Source: Sedimentitalea arenosa (GTDB taxonomy: Bacteria; Pseudomonadota; Alphaproteobacteria; Rhodobacterales; Rhodobacteraceae). Taken from it: a stretch of DNA of 64,000 nt. Shown here piece after piece: positions 35,113 through 46,274 of the stretch. The notes beneath the pieces are model-generated. The model made no database searches and had not been told where the DNA came from. It saw only the letters and a list, made by a program, of their open reading frames with translations. Within the stretch, counting starts at the first letter, position 1. Every line of letters starts with the position of its first letter. The stretch covers positions 496,001 through 560,000 of the forward strand of contig NZ_JAELVR010000001.1 of assembly GCF_016428585.1 (NCBI RefSeq). The letters run 5' to 3'. Both the position numbers and the translations under genes were made by a program.

Positions 35113-35715
35113 ATGGCCAGAAAGCCAAAGAAAACAGGTTCCGCAGCACCTGAAGTCGCGGACGAACAGGGCGGCGCGGCGGCACCGAGCCGTCGGCAGG
35201 AGAAGCGTCAGCGGATCGCCGAAGCCAACAAGATGACGTTCATCTTGGAAACCGAAGTGCGCAAGTTCATGGCCGCGGAAGCCAAGGCCGCCGGCATGGA
35301 CCTGGCGCCCTATCTGCAGAAGGTGGTCGAAAACCACGTCATGGCCAATGCCCCGGCGGGCGACCCGCTGGCCGAGCGGCTGCGCGCAAAACGGGCGGTG
35401 CTGGACTATGCTGTCGACCTGGCGCGCAAGACCGATGAAGAGGGTGCGTTCGATGAGCATTTCATCGGCAATGTCTTGAAAAAGGCGGCGCAGGACGAGA
35501 CCTTCACACGGCTTTACGCGCAGGCCACCAGCACAAATGACGAGAATCCCAAGCGTGCCGCCCGTGCACGGGCACCGTTGAATCAGCAGCTGGGACGCCT
35601 GATCAAGCGTGCCGCCGGCGCGAGGAGCAAGCGCGACGAAAGCGGCAAGATCATGCGGGCGCAGGTGCAGGGCGAAATCCTCAGCACCTATACGCTGCTC
35701 GACAAGGCCGCCTGA
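35113..35715 (+). CDS. hypothetical basic protein with possible ribbon-helix-helix
   Basis: 200 residues, not recognised. After a Lys/Ala-rich start comes MTFILETEVRKFMAAEAKAAG then DLAPYLQKVVENHVM, which reads as strand-helix-helix like a CopG-type DNA-binding motif (about residues 41-78). The second half is helical, with a basic stretch RARAPLNQQLGRLIKRAAGARSK. AAAGGAGG gives a strong ribosome site. It is a single-gene unit with a strong promoter and its own terminator. DNA binding and autoregulation are inference. Confidence 0.7.
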   Translation: MARKPKKTGSAAPEVADEQGGAAAPSRRQEKRQRIAEANKMTFILETEVRKFMAAEAKAAGMDLAPYLQKVVENHVMANAPAGDPLAERLRAKRAVLDYAVDLARKTDEEGAFDEHFIGNVLKKAAQDETFTRLYAQATSTNDENPKRAARARAPLNQQLGRLIKRAAGARSKRDESGKIMRAQVQGEILSTYTLLDKAA

Positions 35716-35745
35716 GGCCGACCTGTAGTCATCGAACTCGGAAAG

Positions 35746-35778
35746 GGGTCGCCGTCACTCGGCGACCCATTCTTTCTT
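35746..35778 (+). terminator. rho-independent terminator
   Basis: GGGTCGCCG (35746-35754), loop TCACT, CGGCGACCC (35760-35768), then ATTCTTTCTT. Confidence 0.75.
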
Positions 35779-35788
35779 CGGGGCGGTT

Positions 35789-36793
35789 TCAGCGGATCCA
35801 GTAGCCCGCCGCCTTGATCCGGTTGCGGATCGCCTGCTCGCGTCTCGGCAGGGCCGAGCGGTCGAACATCGCCCGCAGTTTCGCGCCGCGTCCCTGATAG
35901 ACCAACCGCCGGATCGGCTCGTGCTGCTTCAGCACCTTCTTGATCCAGTTCGGCGCCGCGACGGTTTCGAGCGTCTGCACGACATGATCGCTCTCGCGCG
36001 CATAGAGCAAAGGGAAGAGTCGGTAATGACAGGTTGTCTCGCCGTCGATCCATCCCGGCGGCATCGCGTCGCGTCCGCCGCCCATCGCCTGAACGACCAG
36101 CGGCAGGGCGATCTGGTCGAGCCAGGGGTAGAGCGTCTGCCCCACAAGTTCCGGCGGTGGATCGTCACGGATCGACGTGGCATAGTCGTGGAACAGCCGC
36201 CCGAACTTGCGCGGGCAGGGCCCGTGGAAGTAACCGGCGTTGAAATAGAGATAGCGCCGCCAATGCCCCTCGGGCTGGGTGAGGTCGAGGCTGGCGTTGA
36301 AGTCCAGGCCGAACCGATCGTAGAGCGCCTTCCAGATCTGCCCATACCCAGGGCCGTAGAGCGTCGGTTGCGGCCAGGTGCCCTCGCAGCGGGCCGAAGC
36401 GCAGGGCCTGTCGAAATCGAAGGGCACGCGCATCAGATCGCCGGTCACCAGCGTGTCCGTGTCGAAGAACACGAAGGGTTCACCCTCGGGCAGCAGGGTC
36501 AACGCCTCGATCTTGTTGCCTTGCGGATAGGACTCGCCAAAGACACGAGAGTCGAAGGGAAGAACCTCGGCCTGAAGTCTGGCGAGCGCGGCCAGCACCT
36601 CTTGATTGTGTATGGTGGGGTCCTTGGTCCAGAGCGGGCCGTGCGCCGGCATCGCCACGATCAGCCGTCCCTTGAAGTCTGGTGACATGTGGCGCAGCGA
36701 CGCCGCGAACAGAAGTGCTTCGTATTGCAGCCGTCCAGTCTGCGCGACGATCAGGACGTTGAACGGTTGGCGCGCGGCCGGGTTGTCTGCCAT
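35789..36793 (-). CDS. glycosyltransferase-like protein (GT-A/DxD)
   Basis: 334 residues. FVFFDTDTLVTGDL carries a DxD motif for nucleotide-sugar/metal binding, preceded by a Rossmann-like start (NVLIVAQTGRLQYEALLFAASLRH) as in GT8-type enzymes. FNAGYFHGPCPRKFGRLF is the usual acceptor-loop region. The C-terminus is basic (RREQAIRNRIKAAGYWIR), possibly membrane-associated. No other polysaccharide gene is nearby. Sugar donor and acceptor unknown. Confidence 0.65.
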   Translation of the reverse strand: MADNPAARQPFNVLIVAQTGRLQYEALLFAASLRHMSPDFKGRLIVAMPAHGPLWTKDPTIHNQEVLAALARLQAEVLPFDSRVFGESYPQGNKIEALTLLPEGEPFVFFDTDTLVTGDLMRVPFDFDRPCASARCEGTWPQPTLYGPGYGQIWKALYDRFGLDFNASLDLTQPEGHWRRYLYFNAGYFHGPCPRKFGRLFHDYATSIRDDPPPELVGQTLYPWLDQIALPLVVQAMGGGRDAMPPGWIDGETTCHYRLFPLLYARESDHVVQTLETVAAPNWIKKVLKQHEPIRRLVYQGRGAKLRAMFDRSALPRREQAIRNRIKAAGYWIR

Positions 36794-36943
36794 GGTCTCC
36801 CCAGATCGGGCTTGCCTGCAGCTCTACTATAGGCTGCGCTTGCGATCCCCAAAACCCGTGAAATGCAGGGGGCGCTCGATGATCGGTGCAGGTCAGGCGG
36901 GCCCACTTTCGAAAATGGACCCAAAGGCAGGCTCCCTGCTTTC

Positions 36944-37897
36944 CTAGATCTTCAGGCCGCAGTTCTCGAACGCCTCGCGGGTACGCTCCTTTTCCGCATC
37001 GGTCAATTGCAGAAGCGGCGGGCGAACCGGGCCGCCGACTTGCCCCAATAGCTCCTGCCAGTACTTGCCATGTGCCTGCGGCTTGCCGCCGGGACGCGAG
37101 GCCTTGAAGGCGTCGCGCACCGGCTGCAGGCTGGCCGACACGGCGCGTGCCTCGTCGAAACGGCCCTCGAAGGCCAGGCGGGTGTATTCGTTCATCCGCT
37201 GGTCGACCTTGCTCTGGATCTGGTAGGGCGGCGAGGAACACAGATAGAGTTTCCAGCCCAGTTCGACGATGTTGTCGAGCCATTCGGCCTCGGCCGCGGT
37301 CGAGACATGGATCTTGTCGCCGACAAGATGGGTCAGGCGCACATACATGTCGCGCGGGACCGAATACTTGATCGCAACGATGTTGGGCAATTCCGCCACC
37401 CGCGCGCAAAGCTCGGGCGACATCAGGTAGCCGCTGTCCGGATGGCTCCACATCGCGATGCCGATGTCGACCTGGTCGCAGATCGTCTTGTAGTAATTGT
37501 AGACGGTGTCGTCCGGGTCGGTGACGAAGTGCAGCATCGGAGCATGGACCACGATATAGTCCGCGCCGCACGCTTGCGCATGCTTCGCCAGTTCGATCAC
37601 GGTGTCGAAATTCTGGTCCGAGCAGGACATGATCGTACCGGCCTTGCCGTCGCATTCCTCGACCGCGATCTCGAAATTGCGTTTCCGCTCGGTCACCGAC
37701 ATCGAGAAGAACTCGCCCTGCTTGCCGGCAATGAACAGGCCCTGGATGGCCAGGTCATCGATCCAGTGGCGAATGTTGGCCCGCAGGCCGGCCTCGTTCA
37801 GCGAGAAATCGGCGTTGAACGGGTTGAGGGCGGCGGCCCAGATGCCGCGCATGTGATCGCGGGCGTGGTCCTTGGCGTCGAGTCGGCTGTACTTCAT
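36944..37897 (-). CDS. DapA-fold aldolase/lyase, non-canonical active site
   Basis: 317 residues of the dihydrodipicolinate synthase/N-acetylneuraminate lyase family. The Schiff-base lysine is Lys177 in VAIKYS. Two usual motifs differ: the GTTGE loop reads GKQGE (58-62), and the YNxP loop reads MWSHPDSG with Trp150 in place of the relay Tyr. Therefore it is unlikely to be the lysine-pathway DapA and more likely another 2-oxo-acid aldolase. Its ATG overlaps the end of the preceding molybdenum hydroxylase gene by four bases (37894-37897), hence translational coupling. Confidence 0.75.
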   Translation of the reverse strand: MKYSRLDAKDHARDHMRGIWAAALNPFNADFSLNEAGLRANIRHWIDDLAIQGLFIAGKQGEFFSMSVTERKRNFEIAVEECDGKAGTIMSCSDQNFDTVIELAKHAQACGADYIVVHAPMLHFVTDPDDTVYNYYKTICDQVDIGIAMWSHPDSGYLMSPELCARVAELPNIVAIKYSVPRDMYVRLTHLVGDKIHVSTAAEAEWLDNIVELGWKLYLCSSPPYQIQSKVDQRMNEYTRLAFEGRFDEARAVSASLQPVRDAFKASRPGGKPQAHGKYWQELLGQVGGPVRPPLLQLTDAEKERTREAFENCGLKI

Positions 37898-40008
37898 GAT
37901 GTCTGTCCTGTTCCGGCGGTCTGCATGGCCTGCCAGACCTTGCAGGGGGTGAGTGGCATGGTCAAATCGGTCACGCCCACGGGGCGCAGGGCGTCGATTG
38001 CCGCGTTCAGCAGCGCTGCGGGGGCCACAATCGTGCCGGCCTCGCCGACACCCTTGGCCCCCAGCAGGTTCATTGGCGAAGCTGACTGGCGGCTCTGCAG
38101 GTCGATGGGTGGCAGGTCAGTGGCGCGCGGCATGGCGTAGTCCATGAACGAACCGGTCAAAAGTTGTCCGTCGGCGTCGAAATGCACCTCCTCCAGCAGC
38201 GCCTCGCCCAGACCCTGCGCGAGCCCGCCGAAGATCTGACCGCGCACCAGGGCAGGATTGATCACGGTGCCGGTATCATCGAGGACGGAGATCCGGTGGG
38301 GCGTGATCCGCCCGGTGTCGCGGTCCACGGTGAGCGCGGCGAGACACAGACCAAAGCCCCAAGCCTGGCCTTCGGCCTCGTAGCGGGTGTCGACCGTGAT
38401 TGGATAAGGCGCGCCCTTTGCGCGCAAGGCCAGTGCCTTGGCGCAGGCCTCCTGCACCGCGCTGCCGCCGATGGCGGTGCTGCGGCTGGCCAGCGCCCCG
38501 ATCCCTTCGGGGCAGGTGCCGGTGTCGCCGTATCGCACGGTGATCGCCGACACCGGCAGGTCGAGCGCATCAGCCGCGATCTGGGCGAACGCGGTGCGGC
38601 GCCACTGGCCCTGCGCGCTGGACCCGCTGTCAATGGCGGCGCGATCTTCATGCAGCGTCACGCGCGCGCTTTCCCACCCTTCACCCGAGGGTTCGACATA
38701 GAAGGCGACACCGACGCCGGCCAGATCACCGTCCGCGCGCCGGGCATCGCGCCATGCGCGCATCTCGTTTGCCGTGCCGCTGTCCAGAAGATCCTGCACG
38801 GCGGCGGGATAGTCACCGCTGTCCAGCAGGTTGCCGGTGCCTGTGCGATGCGGCAGTCGATCGGGCGCAAGCAGGTTCCGGCGGCGCAACTCCAAAGGGT
38901 CGATCCCGGTGACGCGCGCGGCTTCGTCCACCAGCCGTTCCATCAGGGCATTGGCCTCGGGCCGACCGGCTCCGCGATAGATGCCGCGTGGCGGTTGGGC
39001 GGTCAGCCGGGCCGTGGTCGCGACGTCGAGATCCGCGATGTCATAGGCGCAGGGCAGCACCCGGGCGGCGTTCCAGGCCGGAATCAGGCCACTGTTGGGC
39101 ACCCAGTGTCCGAGAGGGGCTTCGATCTCGGCCTTCAGCCCGAGAAATCGCCCGGTGTCGCTCACCGCCAACTCGCCCCGGCTGGTCAGGCCGCGCCCGT
39201 GGGTGGCCGACAGAAACTCTTCCGACCGGGTGGCGCACCACGTCACGTTGCGCTGGTGCCGGAAGGCGGCCCAGACCGCCAGCACCTCTTCGGGATAGAT
39301 CGAGCCCTTCATGCCGAAGGCGCCACCGACATCCGGTGCGATCACGCGCAGCCGGTCGGGGGACAGGTCGAGAATTTTGGCCAACGCGCTGCGGGTACGG
39401 TGTGGGGTCTGGGTGGATTGCCAGATCGTGACCGATTCCGTCTCGGGCGCATAGCGTACGGCGATGCTGCGGGGTTCGAGCGGCGAGGGTGCAAGCACCG
39501 GATGCGTGATCGTCACGGACACCACATGGCAGGCTGCTGCAAAGGCGGCGTCGGGGTCGCCGGCGCGCCAGCGGCGTTCTGCGAGCGGGCCGGCCTCTGC
39601 GGCGGGCGAGTCTTCATGATCAAGCGGGATCAGATCGGCGGCGTCCAATGCCTGATCTGCTGTATCCGCGAGGATCGCCGCGACGGGCTGACCCACGGCA
39701 TCGATCCGATCGTGGGCCAGAACGGGGAAATCGGGCATTCGATCCAGCGGCAGAACCGGGTTGATCGGCAGGCGGCCCAGTTCGGCAACGTCCGCGCCGG
39801 TGTGGATCGCGGCGATGCCCGGCATCGCGCGCGCGCCCGAAAGATCGCCGATGGAAAGGCGAGAGGCCGCGACCGGGCTGCGCAGGATGTGCAGCACCAG
39901 TGCGTCCGGCAGGGCGATGTCGCCGGTGAACTGACCGGCACCGCGCAGCAGTGCAGTGCCTTCGCGGCTGGGCACCGATTGCCCTATGTTGGGTGTCCTG
40001 TCTGACAT
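37894..40008 (-). CDS. molybdenum hydroxylase large subunit (CoxL form II-like), orphan and short
   Basis: 704 residues of the xanthine dehydrogenase/CO dehydrogenase large-subunit family. GGAFGMKGSIYPEE binds the molybdopterin; PRGIYRGAGRPEA is the form-II active-site loop (not the CO-oxidising AYRCSFR); GAKGVGEAGTI carries the catalytic Glu. The stretch after GSAVQEACAKALALRAKG jumps to the later EVD-TG region, about 60-80 residues sooner than in typical members. The partner iron-sulfur (CoxS) and FAD (CoxM) subunits are not adjacent. The ATG at 40008 (MSDRTPN) is preferred. Coupled to the DapA-fold gene. Substrate unknown; loss of function is possible. Confidence 0.8.
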   Translation of the reverse strand: MSDRTPNIGQSVPSREGTALLRGAGQFTGDIALPDALVLHILRSPVAASRLSIGDLSGARAMPGIAAIHTGADVAELGRLPINPVLPLDRMPDFPVLAHDRIDAVGQPVAAILADTADQALDAADLIPLDHEDSPAAEAGPLAERRWRAGDPDAAFAAACHVVSVTITHPVLAPSPLEPRSIAVRYAPETESVTIWQSTQTPHRTRSALAKILDLSPDRLRVIAPDVGGAFGMKGSIYPEEVLAVWAAFRHQRNVTWCATRSEEFLSATHGRGLTSRGELAVSDTGRFLGLKAEIEAPLGHWVPNSGLIPAWNAARVLPCAYDIADLDVATTARLTAQPPRGIYRGAGRPEANALMERLVDEAARVTGIDPLELRRRNLLAPDRLPHRTGTGNLLDSGDYPAAVQDLLDSGTANEMRAWRDARRADGDLAGVGVAFYVEPSGEGWESARVTLHEDRAAIDSGSSAQGQWRRTAFAQIAADALDLPVSAITVRYGDTGTCPEGIGALASRSTAIGGSAVQEACAKALALRAKGAPYPITVDTRYEAEGQAWGFGLCLAALTVDRDTGRITPHRISVLDDTGTVINPALVRGQIFGGLAQGLGEALLEEVHFDADGQLLTGSFMDYAMPRATDLPPIDLQSRQSASPMNLLGAKGVGEAGTIVAPAALLNAAIDALRPVGVTDLTMPLTPCKVWQAMQTAGTGQTS

Positions 40009-40109
40009 GAAGCCCCCGTTCAGCACCAGGCAGCTTGACCATGGCAGGGATATAATCGCAAATACAAGCCTGTGATCTGGATATAGTCTTGGGGAATAGC
40101 AGGGGCGAC

Positions 40110-40904
40110 ATGCAACGTATCGGAATGATCGGCTATGGTGCCGTTGCGGGCTACGTGGCGCGCGAGGCCGAAAGAAACGGTTTCGAGGTCGCGGCGGTGA
40201 TCGCGCGGCCGGGACGTGAGGCGGCGGCGCGCGCGGCCTTGGGAGGAGTGACTGTGGTCAACGCTGCGGCCGACCTGCCCGAGGCGCTCGACGTGGTCGT
40301 GGATTGCGCGGGTCATGACGGTGTGCGCGCTCATGGGGCGGATACTCTAGCGCGGGGCCTGCCGCTGGTCACCGTGTCGGTCGGCGCGCTTGCGGACAAC
40401 GAGTTGTATGCGGGCCTTACGGCAGCGGCCAAGCGCGGCGGCACTCGGCTGCACCTTGCGACGGGGGCGATCGGGGCGCTGGACGCGCTGTCTGCAGCCG
40501 CGGCCGGCGATCTGCAAGAGGTCAGCTATACCGGGCGCAAGCCGCCCGCAGGCTGGCGTGGCTCGGCCGCCGAGGAAGTGCTGGATCTCGACCGGCTCGA
40601 CGCGCCGGCGGTTCATTTCGAGGGGTCTGCGCGGGACTGCGCGCTGGCTTATCCCAAGAACGCCAACGTCGCTGCCAGCGTGGCGCTGGCGGGGCTCGGG
40701 CTCGATGCGACGAAGGCACGGCTGATCGCCGACCCCACCATCGCGCGCAACATCCACGAGATCACGGCGTCGGGCGATTTCGGCAGGTTCCGCTTCACGA
40801 TCGAAGGCATGGGGATGCCGGATAATCCGAAATCCTCGGCGCTCACCGCGATGAGCGTGGTGCGCGCGATCCGCAACCGCACCGAGGCGTTGGTGATCGG
40901 ATGA
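40110..40904 (+). CDS. nadX: L-aspartate dehydrogenase
   Basis: 264 residues. N-terminal Rossmann motif IGMIGYGAVAGYV and the family-specific ATGAIGALDAL and YPKNANVAASVALA identify NadX-type aspartate dehydrogenase. It oxidises aspartate to iminoaspartate with NAD(P)+ and can feed quinolinate synthesis for NAD. The ATG at 40110 follows AGGGG. It ends in a four-base overlap with the lysR gene (40901-40904). No nadA or nadC gene is seen beside it. Confidence 0.87.
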   Translation: MQRIGMIGYGAVAGYVAREAERNGFEVAAVIARPGREAAARAALGGVTVVNAAADLPEALDVVVDCAGHDGVRAHGADTLARGLPLVTVSVGALADNELYAGLTAAAKRGGTRLHLATGAIGALDALSAAAAGDLQEVSYTGRKPPAGWRGSAAEEVLDLDRLDAPAVHFEGSARDCALAYPKNANVAASVALAGLGLDATKARLIADPTIARNIHEITASGDFGRFRFTIEGMGMPDNPKSSALTAMSVVRAIRNRTEALVIG

Positions 40905-41845
40905 GCCGCGGCGCCTCGCGCAGGGTCGAGCGGGTTCTGACGCGGCTCAAGCTCAAGCAGTTGCGCCTGCTGGTGGCGGTGGCGCGCCACGGAAGCATCC
41001 TGCACGCCGCGCGGGAGATGAACCTGAGCCAGCCCGCCGCCACCAAGATGATCAAGGATCTGGAAACCGATTTCGAGGTGCAGCTGTTCACTCGCACCAA
41101 TCGCGGCGTCCTGCCCACGGTGTTCGGCGACTCTCTGATCCGGCATGGCAAGCTCGTCTTCGCCCAGATCGCACACGCGGCGCAGGAACTGGACGACCTG
41201 GCACAAGGCACGGCTGGGCGCGTCGTCGTGGGCACCTTGCTGGCGGCTTCGGCGCGCGTGCTGCCAATGGCGATCGACGCGATGCTGCGCGAGCGCCCCG
41301 ACCTTGTGGTGAAGGTCGTGGAGGGCACGAACGAAGTGCTGATGCCGGCGTTGCGCTCGGGCGAACTCGACCTTGTCGTCGGGCGGTTGCCGACGCACCG
41401 CCACCGCGACGACGTGGAGCAGCGAACGCTCTACCAGGAGCGGATCGTCGCCGTCGTGCGTGCCGGGCATCCCCTTGACGGGCGCACGGACCTGACCTTG
41501 GACGATCTGGCCGAGCTGAGTTGGATCCTGCCACCGGCGGAAACCACCTTGCGCCGGCAACTGGATCAGCTGTTCGCGACGCGGCCCGAAAGCAGTCCGC
41601 GGCGAGTGGTGGATTCCGTGTCCTACCTGACCAACCGCGCGCTGCTGCTGCGCAGCGAACTGGTGTCGGTGATGCCCAGTCACGTGGCGGCAGCGGATCT
41701 CGACAGCGGGGCATTCGCTCGGCTCGACTGGACGGTTCCGGTCGGGACCGGGCCGGTCGGAGTTTCCTATCGACGACGCGGCGCGCTGTCGCCGGCCGCC
41801 GACGCCTTCATTCGCACTCTGGGCGAGATCGGCGCGACGCTCTAG
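40901..41845 (+). CDS. LysR-family regulator
   Basis: 314 residues. The N-terminal winged helix is LKLKQLRLLVAVARHGSILHAAREMNLSQPAATKMIKDLE; the rest is the periplasmic-binding-like effector domain (GRVVVGTLLAASARVLP, VIEG-like VVEGTNEVLMPALRSGELDL). The order nadX-lysR with ATGA overlap implies one transcript; the stop overlaps the convergent DctM gene by four bases. The likely targets are nadX, the DctPQM operon or the CoxL-DapA operon; not determinable by sequence alone. Confidence 0.87.
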   Translation: MSRGASRRVERVLTRLKLKQLRLLVAVARHGSILHAAREMNLSQPAATKMIKDLETDFEVQLFTRTNRGVLPTVFGDSLIRHGKLVFAQIAHAAQELDDLAQGTAGRVVVGTLLAASARVLPMAIDAMLRERPDLVVKVVEGTNEVLMPALRSGELDLVVGRLPTHRHRDDVEQRTLYQERIVAVVRAGHPLDGRTDLTLDDLAELSWILPPAETTLRRQLDQLFATRPESSPRRVVDSVSYLTNRALLLRSELVSVMPSHVAAADLDSGAFARLDWTVPVGTGPVGVSYRRRGALSPAADAFIRTLGEIGATL

Positions 41846-43101
41846 ATCAGCGCCGTGCTGAGGATCGGGAAGTAGCTCAGCAGGATCAGAACCACCGAAA
41901 CCGCCAGCAGGAACGGCCAGAGGGCTGCGAAGATCGTGAACGGACGCACGCCGGACATGGCCGAAGCGATGTAGAGTCCGACCCCGACCGGCGGTGTCAG
42001 CAGGCCGAGCACGAGGTTCAGGCTGATCACCACGCCGAACTGGTAGGGGTCGATGTCATAGGTGTTCATCGCGATAGGCAGCAGGATCGGCGTGACGAGG
42101 ATCAACGCAGCGATGCCGTCGATAAGCATGCCGACCACAAGCAGGCACAGGTTGACGATCAACAGGAAGGTGAAGGGATCGGAGGTGACTGTCGAGATGA
42201 AGGCCGCGAGCTTCTGCGGCAGTTCCTCGTAGATCACGACCCAGCCGAACACGTTGGCAGCGGCGATCATGAAGATGACCAGCGACGAATTGGTCGCCGT
42301 ACGCACGAACATCGCGCCGAGATCGCGCGGCCTGATCTCGCGATAGACCAGCCAGCCGATGGCGAAGGCGATGAGCGAGGCGACCGCCGCGCTTTCGGTC
42401 GGGGTGGCGATGCCGAAAAGGATGCCGCCGACGATGGCGAGCGGGATCAGGAAGGCGGGCAGGGCATTGCGAAGGGCGCGCGCGGCCTCGGGAAAGGTCA
42501 TCCACTCTCCCTTGGGATATTGCCGCGCCAGGCCGATCAGCGATATCACCACGAAGAAGGAAAACGCCAGGATCAGGCCGGGAATGATCCCGGCGATGAA
42601 CAGGTCGCCGATCGGCAGTTGCGCCAGAACGCCATAGATCACGAAGAGCATCGACGGCGGGATGACCGGGGCCAGCAACCCGCCCGCCGCCGTGGTGGCG
42701 GCGGCAAATCCGGGGTCGTAGCCCTCCTTGGTCATCGCGGGCACCATCGCGCGCGACATCACCGCGATCTGGCTGGCGGCCGAGCCGATGATCGCGGCCA
42801 TGAACATGTTGGCGAGCAGGTTGATATAGGCCAGCCCGCCGCGAAATCCGCCGACGAAGACCCGCGCCGCCTGAACGAGGCGCTTCGTCATTCCGCCCTC
42901 GTTCATCAACTCTCCGGTCAGGATGAAGAGCGGGATGGCAAGCAGGCCATAGTTTTCGACTCCCGAGAACATCTGCTGGGCGAAACTGTCGTACAGAACC
43001 GTGTTGCCGCTTTCGTAAATGTACCAGAGCGCCGTCAGCGCGAGGACCAGCGCGATTGGAACCGAGGCGAACATCAGGATCAGGAACAGAACCGGCGTCA
43101 T
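41842..43101 (-). CDS. TRAP transporter large permease (DctM)
   Basis: 419 residues, about 12 membrane helices. The DctM signature loop is present (FLVIG-like GSAASQIAVMSRAMVP; AAATTAAGGLLAPVIPPS). With DctQ and DctP it makes a Na+-coupled importer of carboxylates. Start ATG at 43101 overlaps the stop of dctQ by four bases. It is the last gene of the operon that begins with 3-hydroxyanthranilate dioxygenase. Confidence 0.92.
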   Translation of the reverse strand: MTPVLFLILMFASVPIALVLALTALWYIYESGNTVLYDSFAQQMFSGVENYGLLAIPLFILTGELMNEGGMTKRLVQAARVFVGGFRGGLAYINLLANMFMAAIIGSAASQIAVMSRAMVPAMTKEGYDPGFAAATTAAGGLLAPVIPPSMLFVIYGVLAQLPIGDLFIAGIIPGLILAFSFFVVISLIGLARQYPKGEWMTFPEAARALRNALPAFLIPLAIVGGILFGIATPTESAAVASLIAFAIGWLVYREIRPRDLGAMFVRTATNSSLVIFMIAAANVFGWVVIYEELPQKLAAFISTVTSDPFTFLLIVNLCLLVVGMLIDGIAALILVTPILLPIAMNTYDIDPYQFGVVISLNLVLGLLTPPVGVGLYIASAMSGVRPFTIFAALWPFLLAVSVVLILLSYFPILSTALI

Positions 43102-43628
43102 TCGGAAGCACCCCGCCTCGGCGTGAACAGGTTCGCGGTGGCATGCAGCAGGGTTCCGGCGGCGAACAGCACCATGACCAGCCAGACCCAGACCTTGCGG
43201 ATGCCCAGCGTATTGGTCGGCTCCGCATAGATGAAGTTGAAGGTCGCGCCCTGAAATGTCTTCACGTCCCATCCGGCGCGCGCGAGGTCCAGCGGCATGA
43301 ACCATCGCAGACAGACCCAGACCAGCAGGCAGGCGAAGACGAAGGTGACTGCATCGACCACACGCTCCAGCAGGCGGCGTGTGCGCTCGCCTGCCAGTTC
43401 AGGCACCACCGTCACCGAAACCGCGCTGCGGTAATGGATGGCGGCGGAGCCGGCGAGGAAGGTCATCCACACCATCGCGTAGATCGCGGCTTCATCGACC
43501 CAGTAGATTGCGTTGCCCGCCGCGCGCGTGACCACGTTCAGCAGGATCAGGCCGGTGACGGCGGCGGCCAGCGCGGCGGCGCAGGCGATTTCGACCCGCG
43601 CCCAGAAATGGGATGCCCGTTGCAGCAT
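43098..43628 (-). CDS. TRAP transporter small permease (DctQ)
   Basis: 176 residues with four membrane helices and the DctQ-specific YWVDEAAIYAMVWMTFLAGS motif in the middle. Essential partner of DctM. It is separated from the receptor gene by a 13-base-pair hairpin and coupled to dctM by an ATGA overlap. Confidence 0.9.
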   Translation of the reverse strand: MLQRASHFWARVEIACAAALAAAVTGLILLNVVTRAAGNAIYWVDEAAIYAMVWMTFLAGSAAIHYRSAVSVTVVPELAGERTRRLLERVVDAVTFVFACLLVWVCLRWFMPLDLARAGWDVKTFQGATFNFIYAEPTNTLGIRKVWVWLVMVLFAAGTLLHATANLFTPRRGASE

Positions 43629-43649
43629 GAAGAAAGGGTCCGATACGCG

Positions 43650-43680
43650 GCAACGGGCCGGCGGGACCGGCCCGTTGCCA
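43650..43680 (-). terminator. intercistronic hairpin between dctP and dctQ
   Basis: GGCAACGGGCCGG/CCGGCCCGTTGCC, a perfect 13-base-pair stem with a 5-base loop, placed 15 bases after the receptor stop and 21 bases before dctQ. It lacks a following U tract, so it probably acts as partial terminator or 3'-end stabiliser that raises receptor over permease expression. Confidence 0.65.
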
Positions 43681-43695
43681 TTCGCCTTGCAGCGG

Positions 43696-46136
<2,441 letters not shown>

Positions 46137-46188
46137 TCCGTCCTTGCTGCTGGCTCTTCGGGCGCTGCGGGGAGCGCGCGAACCGAAT

Positions 46189-46219
46189 TTGACCATCCGG
46201 TAAAAAAATCATTGATAAT
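46189..46219 (+). promoter_or_regulatory. preT promoter with degenerate RutR-type box
   Basis: TTGACCA-TC-CGGTAAA at 46189-46204 matches 12 of 14 defined positions of the RutR consensus TTGACCA-nn-TGGTCAA. Its TTGACC can also serve as -35, and GATAAT at 46214-46219 as -10 (spacing 19, longer than ideal). The ATG of preT is 56 bases farther. Confidence 0.5.
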
Positions 46220-46274
46220 GTGCCCGATTGTGGCAGTCTGATTTCAAAGGACGGCAACAACCAGGGAGATCGAG

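Noticed and set aside
36899-36926. Imperfect hairpin GGGCCCACTTT/AAAATGGACCC between the glycosyltransferase-like and DapA-fold genes
   Set aside because: Several mismatches and no T tract; not strong enough to call a terminator.
40051-40056. Perfect TATAAT before nadX
   Set aside because: The only nearby TTGACC (40035-40040) is 10 bases away, too close for a -35; no valid partner found, so it was not listed as a promoter.
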